From Streptacidiphilus jiangxiensis (GTDB lineage Bacteria; Actinomycetota; Actinomycetes; Streptomycetales; Streptomycetaceae): a stretch of DNA of 64,000 nucleotides. The notes beneath the pieces were generated by a model that saw only the letters and a program-made list of their open reading frames with translations, ran no database searches and was not told the DNA's origin. The stretch lies in the NCBI RefSeq assembly GCF_900109465.1, contig NZ_FOAZ01000018.1, positions 1 through 64,000 on the forward strand, written 5' to 3'. Numbering within the stretch: the first letter of the stretch is position 1; every line of letters begins with the position of its first letter. The position numbers and the translations under genes were made by a program. Of the stretch, positions 10,599 to 19,150 are shown piece after piece.

Positions 10599-11594
10599 AT
10601 GGCAGGCACCGTCGCCAGGGGCGGCATCGACGCCACCGACGGCACCACTCCCCCGGCCCTCCCGCGCAGCGGGGCGTCGCCCGGGGGAACGCCACCGCAC
10701 CAGCAGCCCGGACCGGACCGACCGGGACTGCTCCAGCGGATCCGCCGCTGGAAGCCACGGCAGTGGGGCCTGGAACTGGTACTGCTCGTGTACGCAGCTT
10801 ACGACGGAAGCCGTCTGCTCGTACACGGAAAGGAGTCCGTGGCCCGCGAGCACGGCGAGCTGCTGCTGCGCACCGAGCGCCACCTCCACGCCGAGCCCGA
10901 GCACTGGCTCAACCGGCTCTTCTCCGAGCACGCCTGGCTCGGTGTCCCGGCGGACTTCATCTACGCCAGCCTGCACTACGCGATCACGCCGCTGGTCCTG
11001 TTCTGGATGTTCCGCAGCCGTCGCGCCCACTACGCCTACGCCCGCACCTGGCTGGTGCTGGCGACGGCGCTCGGCCTGGTCGGTTTCGTCTTCTTCCCGA
11101 CCGCGCCGCCGCGGCTGCTGAGCGACCCCGACGGGTTCCTCGACGTCATGGCGCAGCACGCCCACGTCGGCTGGTGGGGCGGCAGCGGCAGCGCGCCCGA
11201 GGGCCTCGGGGCGATGACGAACGACTTCGCCGCGTTCCCGAGCCTGCACTTCGGCTGGGCGCTCTGGTGCGGTCTGCTCATCCACCGCCACGCACGACGC
11301 CGCTGGGTCCGCGTCCTCGGCCTGCTCTACCCGGCGCTGATCCTCGTCGTGGTGATGGGCACCGCCAACCACTACCTGCTCGACTGCGTCGCCGGCGGCG
11401 CCGTGGTCCTGCTCGGCCGACTGCTGACCGGCCCGCTCCAGCGCCTCGCGGCGCGGGTGCGCCGCCTGGTCTCCCGCAAGCCGAACGCGCCGGTCCCGGA
11501 CTACCCGGTGACCGCCGGGGCCTCCGCGACGGCCACGGAGATCACGGTGGGGAACCGGGCGCAGATCGGCGCCCAGCGCGGCCCCTCGGAGTGA
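10599..11594 (+). CDS. PAP2-superfamily membrane phosphatase, first paralogue
   Basis: The product is 331 residues with a GGGGGAA ribosome site. About 60 Pro/Gly-rich residues precede several membrane helices. The PAP2 active site is in the inositolphosphotransferase-like form: the FPSLHFGWALWCG block supplies the first His, and NHYLLDCVAGG the second His and Asp; upstream PTAPPRLL replaces the classic KxxxxxxRP. Members hydrolyse or transfer lipid phosphates at the outer membrane face. It has a clear paralogue in this window at 36190 (same helix pattern, same PPRL and PS(L/M)H blocks), suggesting duplication. The C-terminal 60 residues are a variable tail. Confidence 0.85.
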   Translation: MAGTVARGGIDATDGTTPPALPRSGASPGGTPPHQQPGPDRPGLLQRIRRWKPRQWGLELVLLVYAAYDGSRLLVHGKESVAREHGELLLRTERHLHAEPEHWLNRLFSEHAWLGVPADFIYASLHYAITPLVLFWMFRSRRAHYAYARTWLVLATALGLVGFVFFPTAPPRLLSDPDGFLDVMAQHAHVGWWGGSGSAPEGLGAMTNDFAAFPSLHFGWALWCGLLIHRHARRRWVRVLGLLYPALILVVVMGTANHYLLDCVAGGAVVLLGRLLTGPLQRLAARVRRLVSRKPNAPVPDYPVTAGASATATEITVGNRAQIGAQRGPSE

Positions 11595-11730
11595 CCCGGC
11601 CCACACCCTGACCCCACCCGGCGAACGCCCGAGAAGCACCGTTGCGGCCGGAAATCCGCTGGCTGCGCCGGTGCCACCCCATGAGAAGGTGGTGCCGGCG
11701 CGGCGACGGACGCAGGGAGAGTGATCGGTC

Positions 11731-13470
11731 ATGGCGACGGGCGGCGAGACCGGGAGGGGCGCCGGCCCCGGCGGGAGCGGGGGCTGTGACAGCGACGAGG
11801 CCGCACCGACCGACCGGGCGGCGACCGCGGACGGGACGCCACCGACGCCGGCCGTCCCCGCGCCCCGCGGCATACCCGAGCCCGTCCCCCAACCGGTGCC
11901 CCGGCGCGTGGCCGAGCCGGTGTCCCGACCGGTATCGCCGCAGGTGTCGCAGCCGGTCCCCGAGGCCGCCGTCGCCACCCGGCGCGGGCTCGTCGTCGCG
12001 GCGCTGATGCTGTCGATGGCGCTGGTCGCCCTCGACTCCGCGTGCGTGTCGACCGCCGTGCCGCAGATCGTGGGCGAGCTCGGCGGCTTCAGCTACTTCT
12101 CCTGGCTCTTCTCCGGCTACCTGCTCGCCGTGACGGTCACCCTGCCGATCTACGGCAAGCTGGCCGACGCGCGCGGCCGCAAGCCGGTGCTGCTGATCGG
12201 CTCGACCGTGTTCCTGATCGGCTCCCTGCTGTGCGCGGGCGCCTGGTCGATGGGGGCGCTGATCGCGTTCCGCCTGGTGCAGGGCCTTGGCGGCGGGGCG
12301 ATCCAGGGCACCGTGCAGACCCTCGCCGCCGACCTCTACCCGCTGGAGCAGCGCCCGAAGATCCAGGCGGCGCTGTCGACGGTGTGGGCCTCCTCCGCCG
12401 TTGTCGGCCCCGCGGTCGGGGGGCTGCTCGCCGGGTACGCCAGCTGGCGCTGGATCTTCCTGATCAACCTGCCCGTCGGGGTCTTCGCCCTGGTGCTGCT
12501 CCGGCGGCACCTGCGCGAGGCGCAGGTGGAACGGCGCGCACGGACGCGGATCGACTGGGCGGGCGCCGTCGGCCTCTTCCTGAGCACAGGTCTGCTGCTG
12601 TTCGCACTGGTCCAGGGCGGCGTCGCCTGGCCCTGGCTGTCCGCGCCGAGCCTCGCCTGCTTCGCCGGATCCGTGGCCGCGGGCGCCTGCACCTTCGTGC
12701 TGGAACGCCGCGCCGAGGATCCGATCATGCCGGGCTGGGTCTGGCGGCGCCGGGTCATCGCCGGGGTCAACCTGTCGCTGGGCTGCCTCGGCTTCCTGAT
12801 GATCGCCCCGATGGTCTTCCTGCCGACCTACGCGCAGTCCGTGCTCGGACTCTCCCCCGTCGCCGCCGGGTTCGTGCTCTCGGTCTGGACGATCAGCTGG
12901 CCGATCTCGGCCGCCCTGTCCAACCGCGTCTACCGCCGGATCGGGTTCCGCAACACCGCGCTGGTCGGCTCGGTCGTCGGCACGCTGCTGCTGGCCGTCT
13001 TCCCCTTCCTCCCCTACCGCGGCCCGGCCTGGCAGCCGGCCCTGCTGATGCTGCTGCTCGGCGCCGGGCTCGGCCTGTTCCAGCTGCCGCTGATCATCGG
13101 CGTGCAGAGCAGCGTCCCGTGGGGCGAGCGCGGCACCGCGACGGCCTCCGTGCTGTTCTGCCGCCAGGTCGGCCAGAGCGTCGGCGGCGTGGTCTTCGCC
13201 GTGATCGCCAACGCGACCCTCACCGGCCGGCTCCACTCCGCGCCCACCGCCCTGCGCGGCGCGCTGCCCCAGGGCCTGGACAGGACCGCGTCCGCGCTGC
13301 TGCACAGCAGCGGCACCGGCCTGGGCGCGGCGGCCACGGACTACCTGCGCCACGCGCTCGCGAGCGCCGTCGGGCACGTCTACCTCGGCGCCGCCGGCGC
13401 CGCGGCGCTCGCGGTGATCTTCCTCGCTACAGTGACGCCCAAGCGTTTTCCGATCGTCGAGGGGGACTGA
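11731..13470 (+). CDS. DHA2 (EmrB/QacA) family exporter with Pro/Val-rich N-terminus
   Basis: The product is 579 residues with GGGAGAG upstream. The transporter part (about 90-575) has 14 predicted helices. Motif A is GKLADARGRKPVLL, the helix-4 motif is FRLVQGLGGGAIQG, and motif C is GPAVGGLLAG: a proton-driven drug exporter. The first 90 residues are unusual, a low-complexity series rich in PVP, QPV and SRPV that would lie in the cytoplasm. The gene is four bases ahead of a metallo-hydrolase gene and almost certainly shares its transcript, so the pair may handle one toxic compound. Substrate not known. Confidence 0.92.
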   Translation: MATGGETGRGAGPGGSGGCDSDEAAPTDRAATADGTPPTPAVPAPRGIPEPVPQPVPRRVAEPVSRPVSPQVSQPVPEAAVATRRGLVVAALMLSMALVALDSACVSTAVPQIVGELGGFSYFSWLFSGYLLAVTVTLPIYGKLADARGRKPVLLIGSTVFLIGSLLCAGAWSMGALIAFRLVQGLGGGAIQGTVQTLAADLYPLEQRPKIQAALSTVWASSAVVGPAVGGLLAGYASWRWIFLINLPVGVFALVLLRRHLREAQVERRARTRIDWAGAVGLFLSTGLLLFALVQGGVAWPWLSAPSLACFAGSVAAGACTFVLERRAEDPIMPGWVWRRRVIAGVNLSLGCLGFLMIAPMVFLPTYAQSVLGLSPVAAGFVLSVWTISWPISAALSNRVYRRIGFRNTALVGSVVGTLLLAVFPFLPYRGPAWQPALLMLLLGAGLGLFQLPLIIGVQSSVPWGERGTATASVLFCRQVGQSVGGVVFAVIANATLTGRLHSAPTALRGALPQGLDRTASALLHSSGTGLGAAATDYLRHALASAVGHVYLGAAGAAALAVIFLATVTPKRFPIVEGD

Positions 13471-13474
13471 CGAC

Positions 13475-14341
13475 ATGACGGGCACCAACGATGCGAGGAC
13501 GGGCTGGGTCGAGGTCGCCGACCGGGTGTTCCAGCGCCGCTACGACCCGTGCGACGTGACGGTGACGGCGGTCGCGGGCGCGGAGGGCCTGATGGTCGTC
13601 GACACCCGCTGCAGCCTCGCCGAGGCGCGGGAGCTGCGGGCGCACCTGCGCGAGATCTCCGCCGCGCCGGTCCGCTGGGTCGTCAACACCCACATCCACT
13701 GGGACCACGTCTGGGGCAACGCCGAGTTCGCGGCACCGCGGCAGACGCCTCCGGCGCAGTTCTGGGGCAGCGCCGAGATGGTCGCCGCGATGCGTGGCGC
13801 GTCGAGCAACCCCGAGGTGGCGCAGTTCAAGGAGTTCCTCGCCTCGCAGAGCGAGGAGTGGCAGGCCAAGCTCGCCGAGCTGGAGGAGTACGTCCCCGAG
13901 AACGCCGTCCACGGCGCCCACGACCTGGACCTCGGCGGCGGCCGGACCGTCCGGATGCGCCAGGTCGGCCGCGGCCACACCGACGGCGATCTGGTCCTGC
14001 ACGTCCCGGACGCGGACGTGCTGCTGATGGGCGATCTCCTGGAGGTCAGCGGCGACCCCGCCTTCGGCTCCGACTCCTTCCCCCTCGACTGGGCCCCCAC
14101 CCTCGACGCGGCGCTCGCCCTCGCGGGCCCCGACACCCGCTTCGTCCCCGGCCACGGCGAGACCACCGACGCGTCCTTCGTCCGCACCCAGCGCGACGCG
14201 ATCGCGGCCGTCGCCGAGCAGTGCCGGGCGCTGCATGCCGCGGGGGTCGCGGTGGACGACGCGCTGAAGGCCGGCGAGTGGCCGTACGAGCGCGAGCGCC
14301 TGGACGAGGCGGTCAAGCGGGCCTATTTGCAGCTGGGGTAG
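13475..14341 (+). CDS. Metallo-beta-lactamase-fold hydrolase
   Basis: The product is 288 residues; ATG 13475 follows a GGGGGA and only four bases separate it from the exporter stop. The two-metal site is complete: THIHWDH (His73, His75, Asp77, His78), GRGHTDGD and FVPGHGE. The fold covers lactamases, lactonases, glyoxalase II-like thioesterases and others. The long insertion between the first and second motifs (EEWQAKLAELEEY) points to a non-lactamase branch. Coupling with the exporter suggests detoxification. The stop codon TAG is part of the left arm of the long inverted repeat that follows. Confidence 0.9.
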   Translation: MTGTNDARTGWVEVADRVFQRRYDPCDVTVTAVAGAEGLMVVDTRCSLAEARELRAHLREISAAPVRWVVNTHIHWDHVWGNAEFAAPRQTPPAQFWGSAEMVAAMRGASSNPEVAQFKEFLASQSEEWQAKLAELEEYVPENAVHGAHDLDLGGGRTVRMRQVGRGHTDGDLVLHVPDADVLLMGDLLEVSGDPAFGSDSFPLDWAPTLDAALALAGPDTRFVPGHGETTDASFVRTQRDAIAAVAEQCRALHAAGVAVDDALKAGEWPYERERLDEAVKRAYLQLG

Positions 14342-14470
14342 TTGCACTTTCCAGGGGCGCGGGGAACTGCGCGACAATCCACCCTGTGCGGTCAGGTCCC
14401 GTGTGTTCAGGGCCATCCGCCTCGAGTGGGTTGCTCGCGCAGTTCCCCGCGCCCCTGGAAAGTGCAACTA
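14339..14470. repeat. Dispersed inverted-repeat element, copy 2 (perfect 36-bp arms)
   Basis: The arm at 14339-14374 is the exact complement of 14435-14470 over 36 bases, with a 60-base loop. Its core reads GGGGCGCGGGGAACTGCGCGA. The first three bases are the TAG stop of the hydrolase gene. The right end adjoins the MarR promoter. It can act as a bidirectional terminator; its shape and repetition (9160, 23627, with partial copies elsewhere) mark a dispersed element. Confidence 0.9.
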
Positions 14471-14471
14471 G

Positions 14472-14515
14472 TTGTGTTCGGCAATCAATAGGCATATAGT
14501 TGCCCTGGGCAATCA
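14472..14515 (+). promoter_or_regulatory. MarR promoter with overlapping palindromic operator
   Basis: A candidate promoter has TTGTGT (14472-14477), 17 bases, then TATAGT (14495-14500). The palindrome TTGCCC-T-GGGCAA (14500-14512) abuts the -10, and GGCAATCA occurs twice (14480-14487, 14508-14515). This is the expected layout for MarR autorepression. Confidence 0.55.
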
Positions 14516-14526
14516 AAGGGGTTCCC

Positions 14527-14991
14527 ATGGCCACAGCCTCCGCGCACGCGGACCGCGTCGCGCTCGTCAGCAACCTCGGTGCGATCAAAGCGCTGCTGCG
14601 CCGCGTCAAGCGCGACCTTCCCGATCGCGGCCGCAGCGCCGGGGTGCTCGTGCTGGCGATCCTGCATCGGACGGGGCCGTCCCGGCTGCGGGACCTCGCC
14701 GACGAGGCCGACCTCGACCTGTCCGTGGTCAGCCGCCTCACGGCCGAGCTGACCGCCGCGGGGTACGTCGAGCGGCGTCCGAATCCCGAGGACCGTCGGT
14801 CCTCCCTGCTGGCGATCACCCCCGAGGGCGTCCGCCGGCACGAGGAGGCGATGGACAGAGCCGCGAAGGCGATCGAGCCGGTGCTGCAGGAGTGGAGCGA
14901 CGAGGACGTCGCACTCCTGTCGGACCTGCTGGGTCGCCTCCACCACAGCTTCCAGTCCCAGCTGGGACGCAGCCACTGCAAGAACGCTTGA
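14527..14991 (+). CDS. MarR-family regulator upstream of a drug exporter
   Basis: The product is 154 residues, typical MarR size; AAAGGGG precedes ATG 14527. The winged helix is visible: SRLRDLADEADLDLSVVSRL is the helix-turn-helix and RRPNPEDRRSSLLAITPEG the wing, with the conserved DxRxS pattern. It lies 16 bases ahead of the exporter gene at 15008 and should repress both through the palindrome at 14500-14512. Release by an exported drug or aromatic acid is the normal mode in the family, inferred here. Confidence 0.92.
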   Translation: MATASAHADRVALVSNLGAIKALLRRVKRDLPDRGRSAGVLVLAILHRTGPSRLRDLADEADLDLSVVSRLTAELTAAGYVERRPNPEDRRSSLLAITPEGVRRHEEAMDRAAKAIEPVLQEWSDEDVALLSDLLGRLHHSFQSQLGRSHCKNA

Positions 14992-15007
14992 GAGAGAAGA
15001 CCCCACC

Positions 15008-16603
15008 GTGTCCAAGCAGTCCAAGCACTCGGGACGTCATCCCGTCGCTGCGGGGCAGCCGATGAGCCACCGTCAGATCATGGAGGCGCTGACCGGCCTG
15101 CTGCTGGGCCTGTTCGTCGCGATCCTGTCCTCGACGATCGTCTCCAACGCCCTGCCGACCATCATCGCCGACCTGCACGCCAGTCAGACCGCCTACACCT
15201 GGGTGATCACCGCGACGCTGCTCGCGATGACCGTCTCCACGCCGATCTGGGGCAAGCTCGCCGACCTGATGAGCAAGAAGCTGCTCATCCAGATCGGCCT
15301 GGTCGTCTACGTCGTCGGCTCCTGCATCGCGGGCCTGTCGCAGAACGCCGGGATGCTCATCGCCGCCCGCGCGGTGCAGGGCATCGGTGCGGGCGCGCTC
15401 ACCGCGCTGACCCAGACGATCCTGGCCACCATGGTCCCGCCGCGCGAGCGCGGGCGGTACTCCGGCTACATGGGCGGCGTCTTCGCGCTCGGCACCATCG
15501 GCGGACCGCTGGTGGGCGGGGCGATCGTGGACACGTCCTGGCTGGGCTGGCGCTGGTGCTTCTACGTCGGCGTGCCGTTCGCGGTCGTCGCGCTGGTCGT
15601 GCTGCAGAAGACGCTGCACCTGCCGGTGACCCGGCGCGAGGTGAAGGTGGACTGGCTGGGCACCGCCCTGGTCACCGCCGCGGTGTCGCTGCTGCTGGTC
15701 TGGGTCTCCTTCGCGGGCGACAAGTACGCCTGGCTCTCCTGGCAGACGGCCGTCATGGTCGGCGGCTCGCTGGCCCTGGGCGCCCTGTTCCTGCTGGCCG
15801 AGAAGCGCGCGGCCGAGCCGATCGTCCCACTGCACCTGTTCCGCAGCCGCACCATCGCCCTGGCCGTCACCGCCTCGCTGCTGATCGGCGTGGCGATGTA
15901 CTCCGCCACCACCTTCCTCAGCCAGTTCTTCCAGTTGGCCCGGGACAACTCGCCGACCATGGCCGGCATCATGACGCTGCCGATGATCCTCGGGCTGGCC
16001 GTCGTCTCGATGCTGTCCGGCCGGGTCATCACCAGGACCGGCCGTTGGAAGGCGATCCTGGTCGTCGGCGGCGTGCTGACCGTCGTCGGGGTGGCCATGA
16101 TGGGCACGGTCCGCGCGCACACGGCCTACGGGCTGCTGGCGCTGTACATGTTCCTGATCGGCTCCGGCCTCGGCATGACGATGCAGAACCTGGTGCTCTC
16201 GGTGCAGAACCAGGTCCGCGCCGAGGAGCTGGGCGTGGCCAGCGCGGTCGTCGCCTTCATGCGGACCCTCGGCGGCGCGGTGGGCGTCTCCGCGCTCGGC
16301 TCGCTGATGGCCACGAAGGTCACCCGCTACACCGACGACGGCCTGGCCAAGCTGGGCATCCACGGCACCGCGTCCGACGGCGGCGTGCCGAAGCTGTCGG
16401 CGCTGCCGACGCCGGTCCGCGGGGTCGTCGAGGACTCCTTCGGGCACGGCATCGCGAACGTGTTCCTCTACGCGGCGCCGTTCGCGGCGCTGGCGACGGT
16501 GGCCATCTGGTTCATCAAGGAGGTCCCGCTGCGGACCTCGACCACCCCCGTGGCGGCAGGCGCCGGCGCGTCCGCGCAGGATACTGTCGGCGCGACCGCG
16601 TAG
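15008..16603 (+). CDS. DHA2 (EmrB/QacA) family multidrug exporter
   Basis: The product is 531 residues from GTG 15008, preceded by GAGAGAAG. It has 14 predicted helices. Motif A is GKLADLMSKKLLIQ, the family VQGIGAGALTALTQ follows, then GGPLVGGAIV (motif C), marking proton-coupled export. An extracellular loop late in the protein (SDGGVPKLSALPTPVRG) is typical of actinobacterial members. It sits between two MarR genes, the upstream one overlapping its control region. The transcript likely runs 14527-16603, possibly to 17070. Substrate unknown. Confidence 0.93.
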   Translation: MSKQSKHSGRHPVAAGQPMSHRQIMEALTGLLLGLFVAILSSTIVSNALPTIIADLHASQTAYTWVITATLLAMTVSTPIWGKLADLMSKKLLIQIGLVVYVVGSCIAGLSQNAGMLIAARAVQGIGAGALTALTQTILATMVPPRERGRYSGYMGGVFALGTIGGPLVGGAIVDTSWLGWRWCFYVGVPFAVVALVVLQKTLHLPVTRREVKVDWLGTALVTAAVSLLLVWVSFAGDKYAWLSWQTAVMVGGSLALGALFLLAEKRAAEPIVPLHLFRSRTIALAVTASLLIGVAMYSATTFLSQFFQLARDNSPTMAGIMTLPMILGLAVVSMLSGRVITRTGRWKAILVVGGVLTVVGVAMMGTVRAHTAYGLLALYMFLIGSGLGMTMQNLVLSVQNQVRAEELGVASAVVAFMRTLGGAVGVSALGSLMATKVTRYTDDGLAKLGIHGTASDGGVPKLSALPTPVRGVVEDSFGHGIANVFLYAAPFAALATVAIWFIKEVPLRTSTTPVAAGAGASAQDTVGATA

Positions 16604-16641
16604 CACCGAGCGGGCGCGAGGACCGGAAGGCGGGCGGCACG

Positions 16642-17070
16642 GTGGGCAAGGCGATCGAGGAGATCGAGCAGGAGCTCGGCGTGCTGTTCCGCCGGGGGCG
16701 GGCGCTCTCCCACGAGCTGGCCGAGTCCGTCCACCCCGGCCTGGAGCCCGGCCACTACGCCTTTCTGGTCCGACTGGAGGAGACGGGCCCCAGCCGCCCG
16801 AGCGAGCTGGCCGCGTTCTTCCACATCGGCAAGGCGACGGCCGGGCGCCAACTCACCTGCCTGGAGACGCTCGGCCTGGTCACCCGCCGCCCCGACCCCG
16901 AGGACGGCCGCGCGCACCTGCTGGAACTGACCCCCGAGGGCGTCGCCCGCGTCGTCGCGGCACGCGCCCGGCGCCGCGAGATGTTCCACGACCGGCTCTC
17001 CACCTGGCCGGAGGGCGATCTCTCCGCCCTCGCCCAGTTGCTGGCGCGGTTCAACACGGAATTCAGCTGA
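16642..17070 (+). CDS. MarR-family regulator downstream of the exporter
   Basis: The product is 142 residues; GTG 16642 follows GGAAGG. The winged helix is clear: SRPSELAAFFHIGKATAGRQ, then RRPDPEDGRAHLLELTPEG. It differs clearly from the MarR at 14527, so it is not a tandem copy. It lies 38 bases behind the exporter and may be the last gene of that operon, or act elsewhere. Two MarR proteins flanking one exporter could give dual ligand control. Confidence 0.9.
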   Translation: MGKAIEEIEQELGVLFRRGRALSHELAESVHPGLEPGHYAFLVRLEETGPSRPSELAAFFHIGKATAGRQLTCLETLGLVTRRPDPEDGRAHLLELTPEGVARVVAARARRREMFHDRLSTWPEGDLSALAQLLARFNTEFS

Positions 17071-17103
17071 CCATCAGGGCGCTCGCGGGTGAGAATCCGT
17101 GAC

Positions 17104-17472
17104 ATGAGCTCTGTGGTGCGCCATGTGACGATCGACTGCCGCGACGCCTTCGCCCTCGCGACCTTCTGGTCCGCGGTCCTCGGCCACCCCGTGGAGGCCG
17201 AGGAGGACGACAGCCCCGAGGCCCCGATGGCCCTGATCGAGGGGGCCGGCCTGCTCTTCGTCACCGTGCCGGAGGAGAAGCACGGCAAGAACCGTCTCCA
17301 CCTCGACCTCCAGCCCCAGGACCGCTCCCGCGACGAGGAGGTCGAGCGGATCCTCGCCCTGGGTGCGACGCTGGTCTTCGACCAGCGCAGGCCCGACGGC
17401 ACGGGCTGGGCCGTCCTCGCGGACCCGGAGGGCAACGAGTTCTGCGTGGAGCGCAGCGCAGCCGAGCGGTAG
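17104..17472 (+). CDS. VOC-superfamily (glyoxalase-like) protein
   Basis: The product is 122 residues with two beta-alpha-beta-beta-beta modules. The N-terminal VRHVTIDCRDAFALATFWSA and the late GWAVLADPEGNEFCV are the usual module edges. The Glu of EFCV and the HLDLQ His are candidate metal or ligand positions, but a full metal site is not certain. Such single-domain proteins include antibiotic-binding and isomerase members; no specific role can be given. It ends eight bases before a convergent gene. Confidence 0.85.
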   Translation: MSSVVRHVTIDCRDAFALATFWSAVLGHPVEAEEDDSPEAPMALIEGAGLLFVTVPEEKHGKNRLHLDLQPQDRSRDEEVERILALGATLVFDQRRPDGTGWAVLADPEGNEFCVERSAAER

Positions 17473-17480
17473 GCGTCAGG

Positions 17481-18008
17481 TCACCGGGGTGGACGAGCGG
17501 AGCGCTGGATCTGGTCGACGAGTCCGCTCCACGTGTACGCGACCGTCGCCCAAGCCGGCACCTGGGCCGGAGGGCGTGCGTCGCCCAGCCCACCGAGGAA
17601 CAGGTACCGGTGGGCGACCGTGGCCAGATGGCCGAGGACGTCGAGGCGGTCGTCCACGAAGTGCGTGATGCCCAACCGCCGGCAGACCGGCCCCTTGTCG
17701 GCGCGCTCCCGGACGAAGTGCACGTTCCCGGCCGGGATGCCGGTGCGCGCGAAGAACTCGTGGTGGTGCAGCCATGCGCGGGTGTTCGCGGCCACTTTGG
17801 GCCCCGCCTTGGACACCACGTGGACCCGCCCCTCGAAGGGCTCCGCCGCCAGCCGGGCGAGGGCCTCGAACACGCCGCACACGGCCGGGGTCAACAAGGG
17901 CTGGGAGCCGAAGAACGAGGTGTCCTCTCCGGCGGCGATCCGGTCGACGATCACCCCGCCCACGTCCACGCCGAGCGTGGGAAGCCGCTGATCCCTGGCC
18001 GGCGCCAT
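17481..18008 (-). CDS. HAD-like hydrolase
   Basis: The product is 175 residues. ATG 18008 is chosen because GAGG at 18017-18020 lies eight bases upstream; a neighbouring ATG at 18014 is too close. VDVGGVIVD is the first HAD motif (the nucleophile Asp followed by a second acidic position replaced by Gly), HVVSKAGPKV supplies the motif II Ser/Lys region, and HFVDDRLDVL the late acidic pair. The replaced DxD second Asp makes phosphatase activity uncertain. No partner gene is evident. Confidence 0.75.
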   Translation of the reverse strand: MAPARDQRLPTLGVDVGGVIVDRIAAGEDTSFFGSQPLLTPAVCGVFEALARLAAEPFEGRVHVVSKAGPKVAANTRAWLHHHEFFARTGIPAGNVHFVRERADKGPVCRRLGITHFVDDRLDVLGHLATVAHRYLFLGGLGDARPPAQVPAWATVAYTWSGLVDQIQRSARPPR

Positions 18009-18090
18009 CACCATCACCTCGCGTCGGAAGCCTTCTCGACAGGGTGTGAGCATGGCAGGCACCCCGGCCGGCGACCAGCGGATTTCCGCC

Positions 18091-19101
18091 CTACAGCTCG
18101 ATCAGCACCTTGCCCACCGCGCCGCCCTGCACCGCGTCGTGTGCGTCCGCGGTCGCGGCGAGCGGGTGGACGTGCCAGGGCAGGCCCGCCTCCTCGCCGC
18201 CGCGGAGCGCGCCCGCGGCCACCGCCTCCGAGATCGCGGCCACCGCGTCCAGCTTGGCCGCGTCGGGAATGGTGTAGACGAGGACGCCCAGCCAGCGCAG
18301 GTTGCGGATCATGGACTCGCGCACCGGGAGCGTCAGCTCCGGGCCACTGCCGTCGGCGTAGAAGGCGACCGTTCCGTTCGTGGCGAGGACCGCGAGGTCG
18401 AGGGCGAGGTTGGCGGTGGGGGCGACCTCGACGACCAGGTCGACTCCGGCGGGGGCCAGGGTCCGGATCTCGGTGGCCGCGTCGGAGGCGCGGTAGTCGA
18501 CGACGTGGTGCGCGCCGGCGGCCTGGGCCAGCTTGGCCTTCTCGGGGCTGCTGACGGTGGTGAGGACCGTCGCGCCCGCCCAGCGCGCGAGCTGGATCGC
18601 GGCGTTGCCGACCGCGCCCGCGCCGCCCGCGACCAGCACGGTGCGGCCGGCGAGCGCGCCGGGGGCGAGCCGCTCGGGGCCGTCCGCGCCGAGGGTGAGA
18701 GCCCGGTGCGCGGTCATCGCGGGGATGCCGAGACTCGCGCCGAGCTCCAGGGAGGCGTGGTCGGGCAGGGCGACGGCCTGACGCGCGGGCAGCACGAGGT
18801 ACTCCTGCGCAGTGCCGTCGTGCCGCTGCCACGCGGCCTCCCAGATCCACACGCGCTCGCCGACCCGTGCGCCGTCCACGCCCGCCCCGACCGCGTCGAC
18901 GACGCCGGAGCCGTCCTGGTTCGGGACCTGGAGGGCGCCCTCGCCCGGCCCGGTGCCGGAACGGGACTTCCAGTCCGTCGGGTTGACGCCGGACCAGGCC
19001 ACCTTGACCCGGACCTCGCCCGGCCCGGGCTCCGGAACCGGCCGGTCGACCAGGGAGAGGACGTCGGAACCACCGCTGCGCTCGTACACGATTGCCTTCA
19101 T
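18091..19101 (-). CDS. NADPH:quinone reductase-like zeta-crystallin family enzyme
   Basis: The product is 336 residues. The N-terminal GroES-like part begins MKAIVYERSGGSDVLSLVD, and the Rossmann turn is VAGGAGAVGNAAIQLA (about residue 155). The quinone-oxidoreductase type lacks the catalytic zinc Cys/His set, as here. It would reduce quinones or enones with NADPH in the cytoplasm. It stands 49 bases behind the S41 protease gene on the same strand. Confidence 0.92.
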   Translation of the reverse strand: MKAIVYERSGGSDVLSLVDRPVPEPGPGEVRVKVAWSGVNPTDWKSRSGTGPGEGALQVPNQDGSGVVDAVGAGVDGARVGERVWIWEAAWQRHDGTAQEYLVLPARQAVALPDHASLELGASLGIPAMTAHRALTLGADGPERLAPGALAGRTVLVAGGAGAVGNAAIQLARWAGATVLTTVSSPEKAKLAQAAGAHHVVDYRASDAATEIRTLAPAGVDLVVEVAPTANLALDLAVLATNGTVAFYADGSGPELTLPVRESMIRNLRWLGVLVYTIPDAAKLDAVAAISEAVAAGALRGGEEAGLPWHVHPLAATADAHDAVQGGAVGKVLIEL

Positions 19102-19150
19102 GTCCGACCGAACCGGCCCGGCGCAGCGGTTGTTCCCGCGACGGCGCCGC

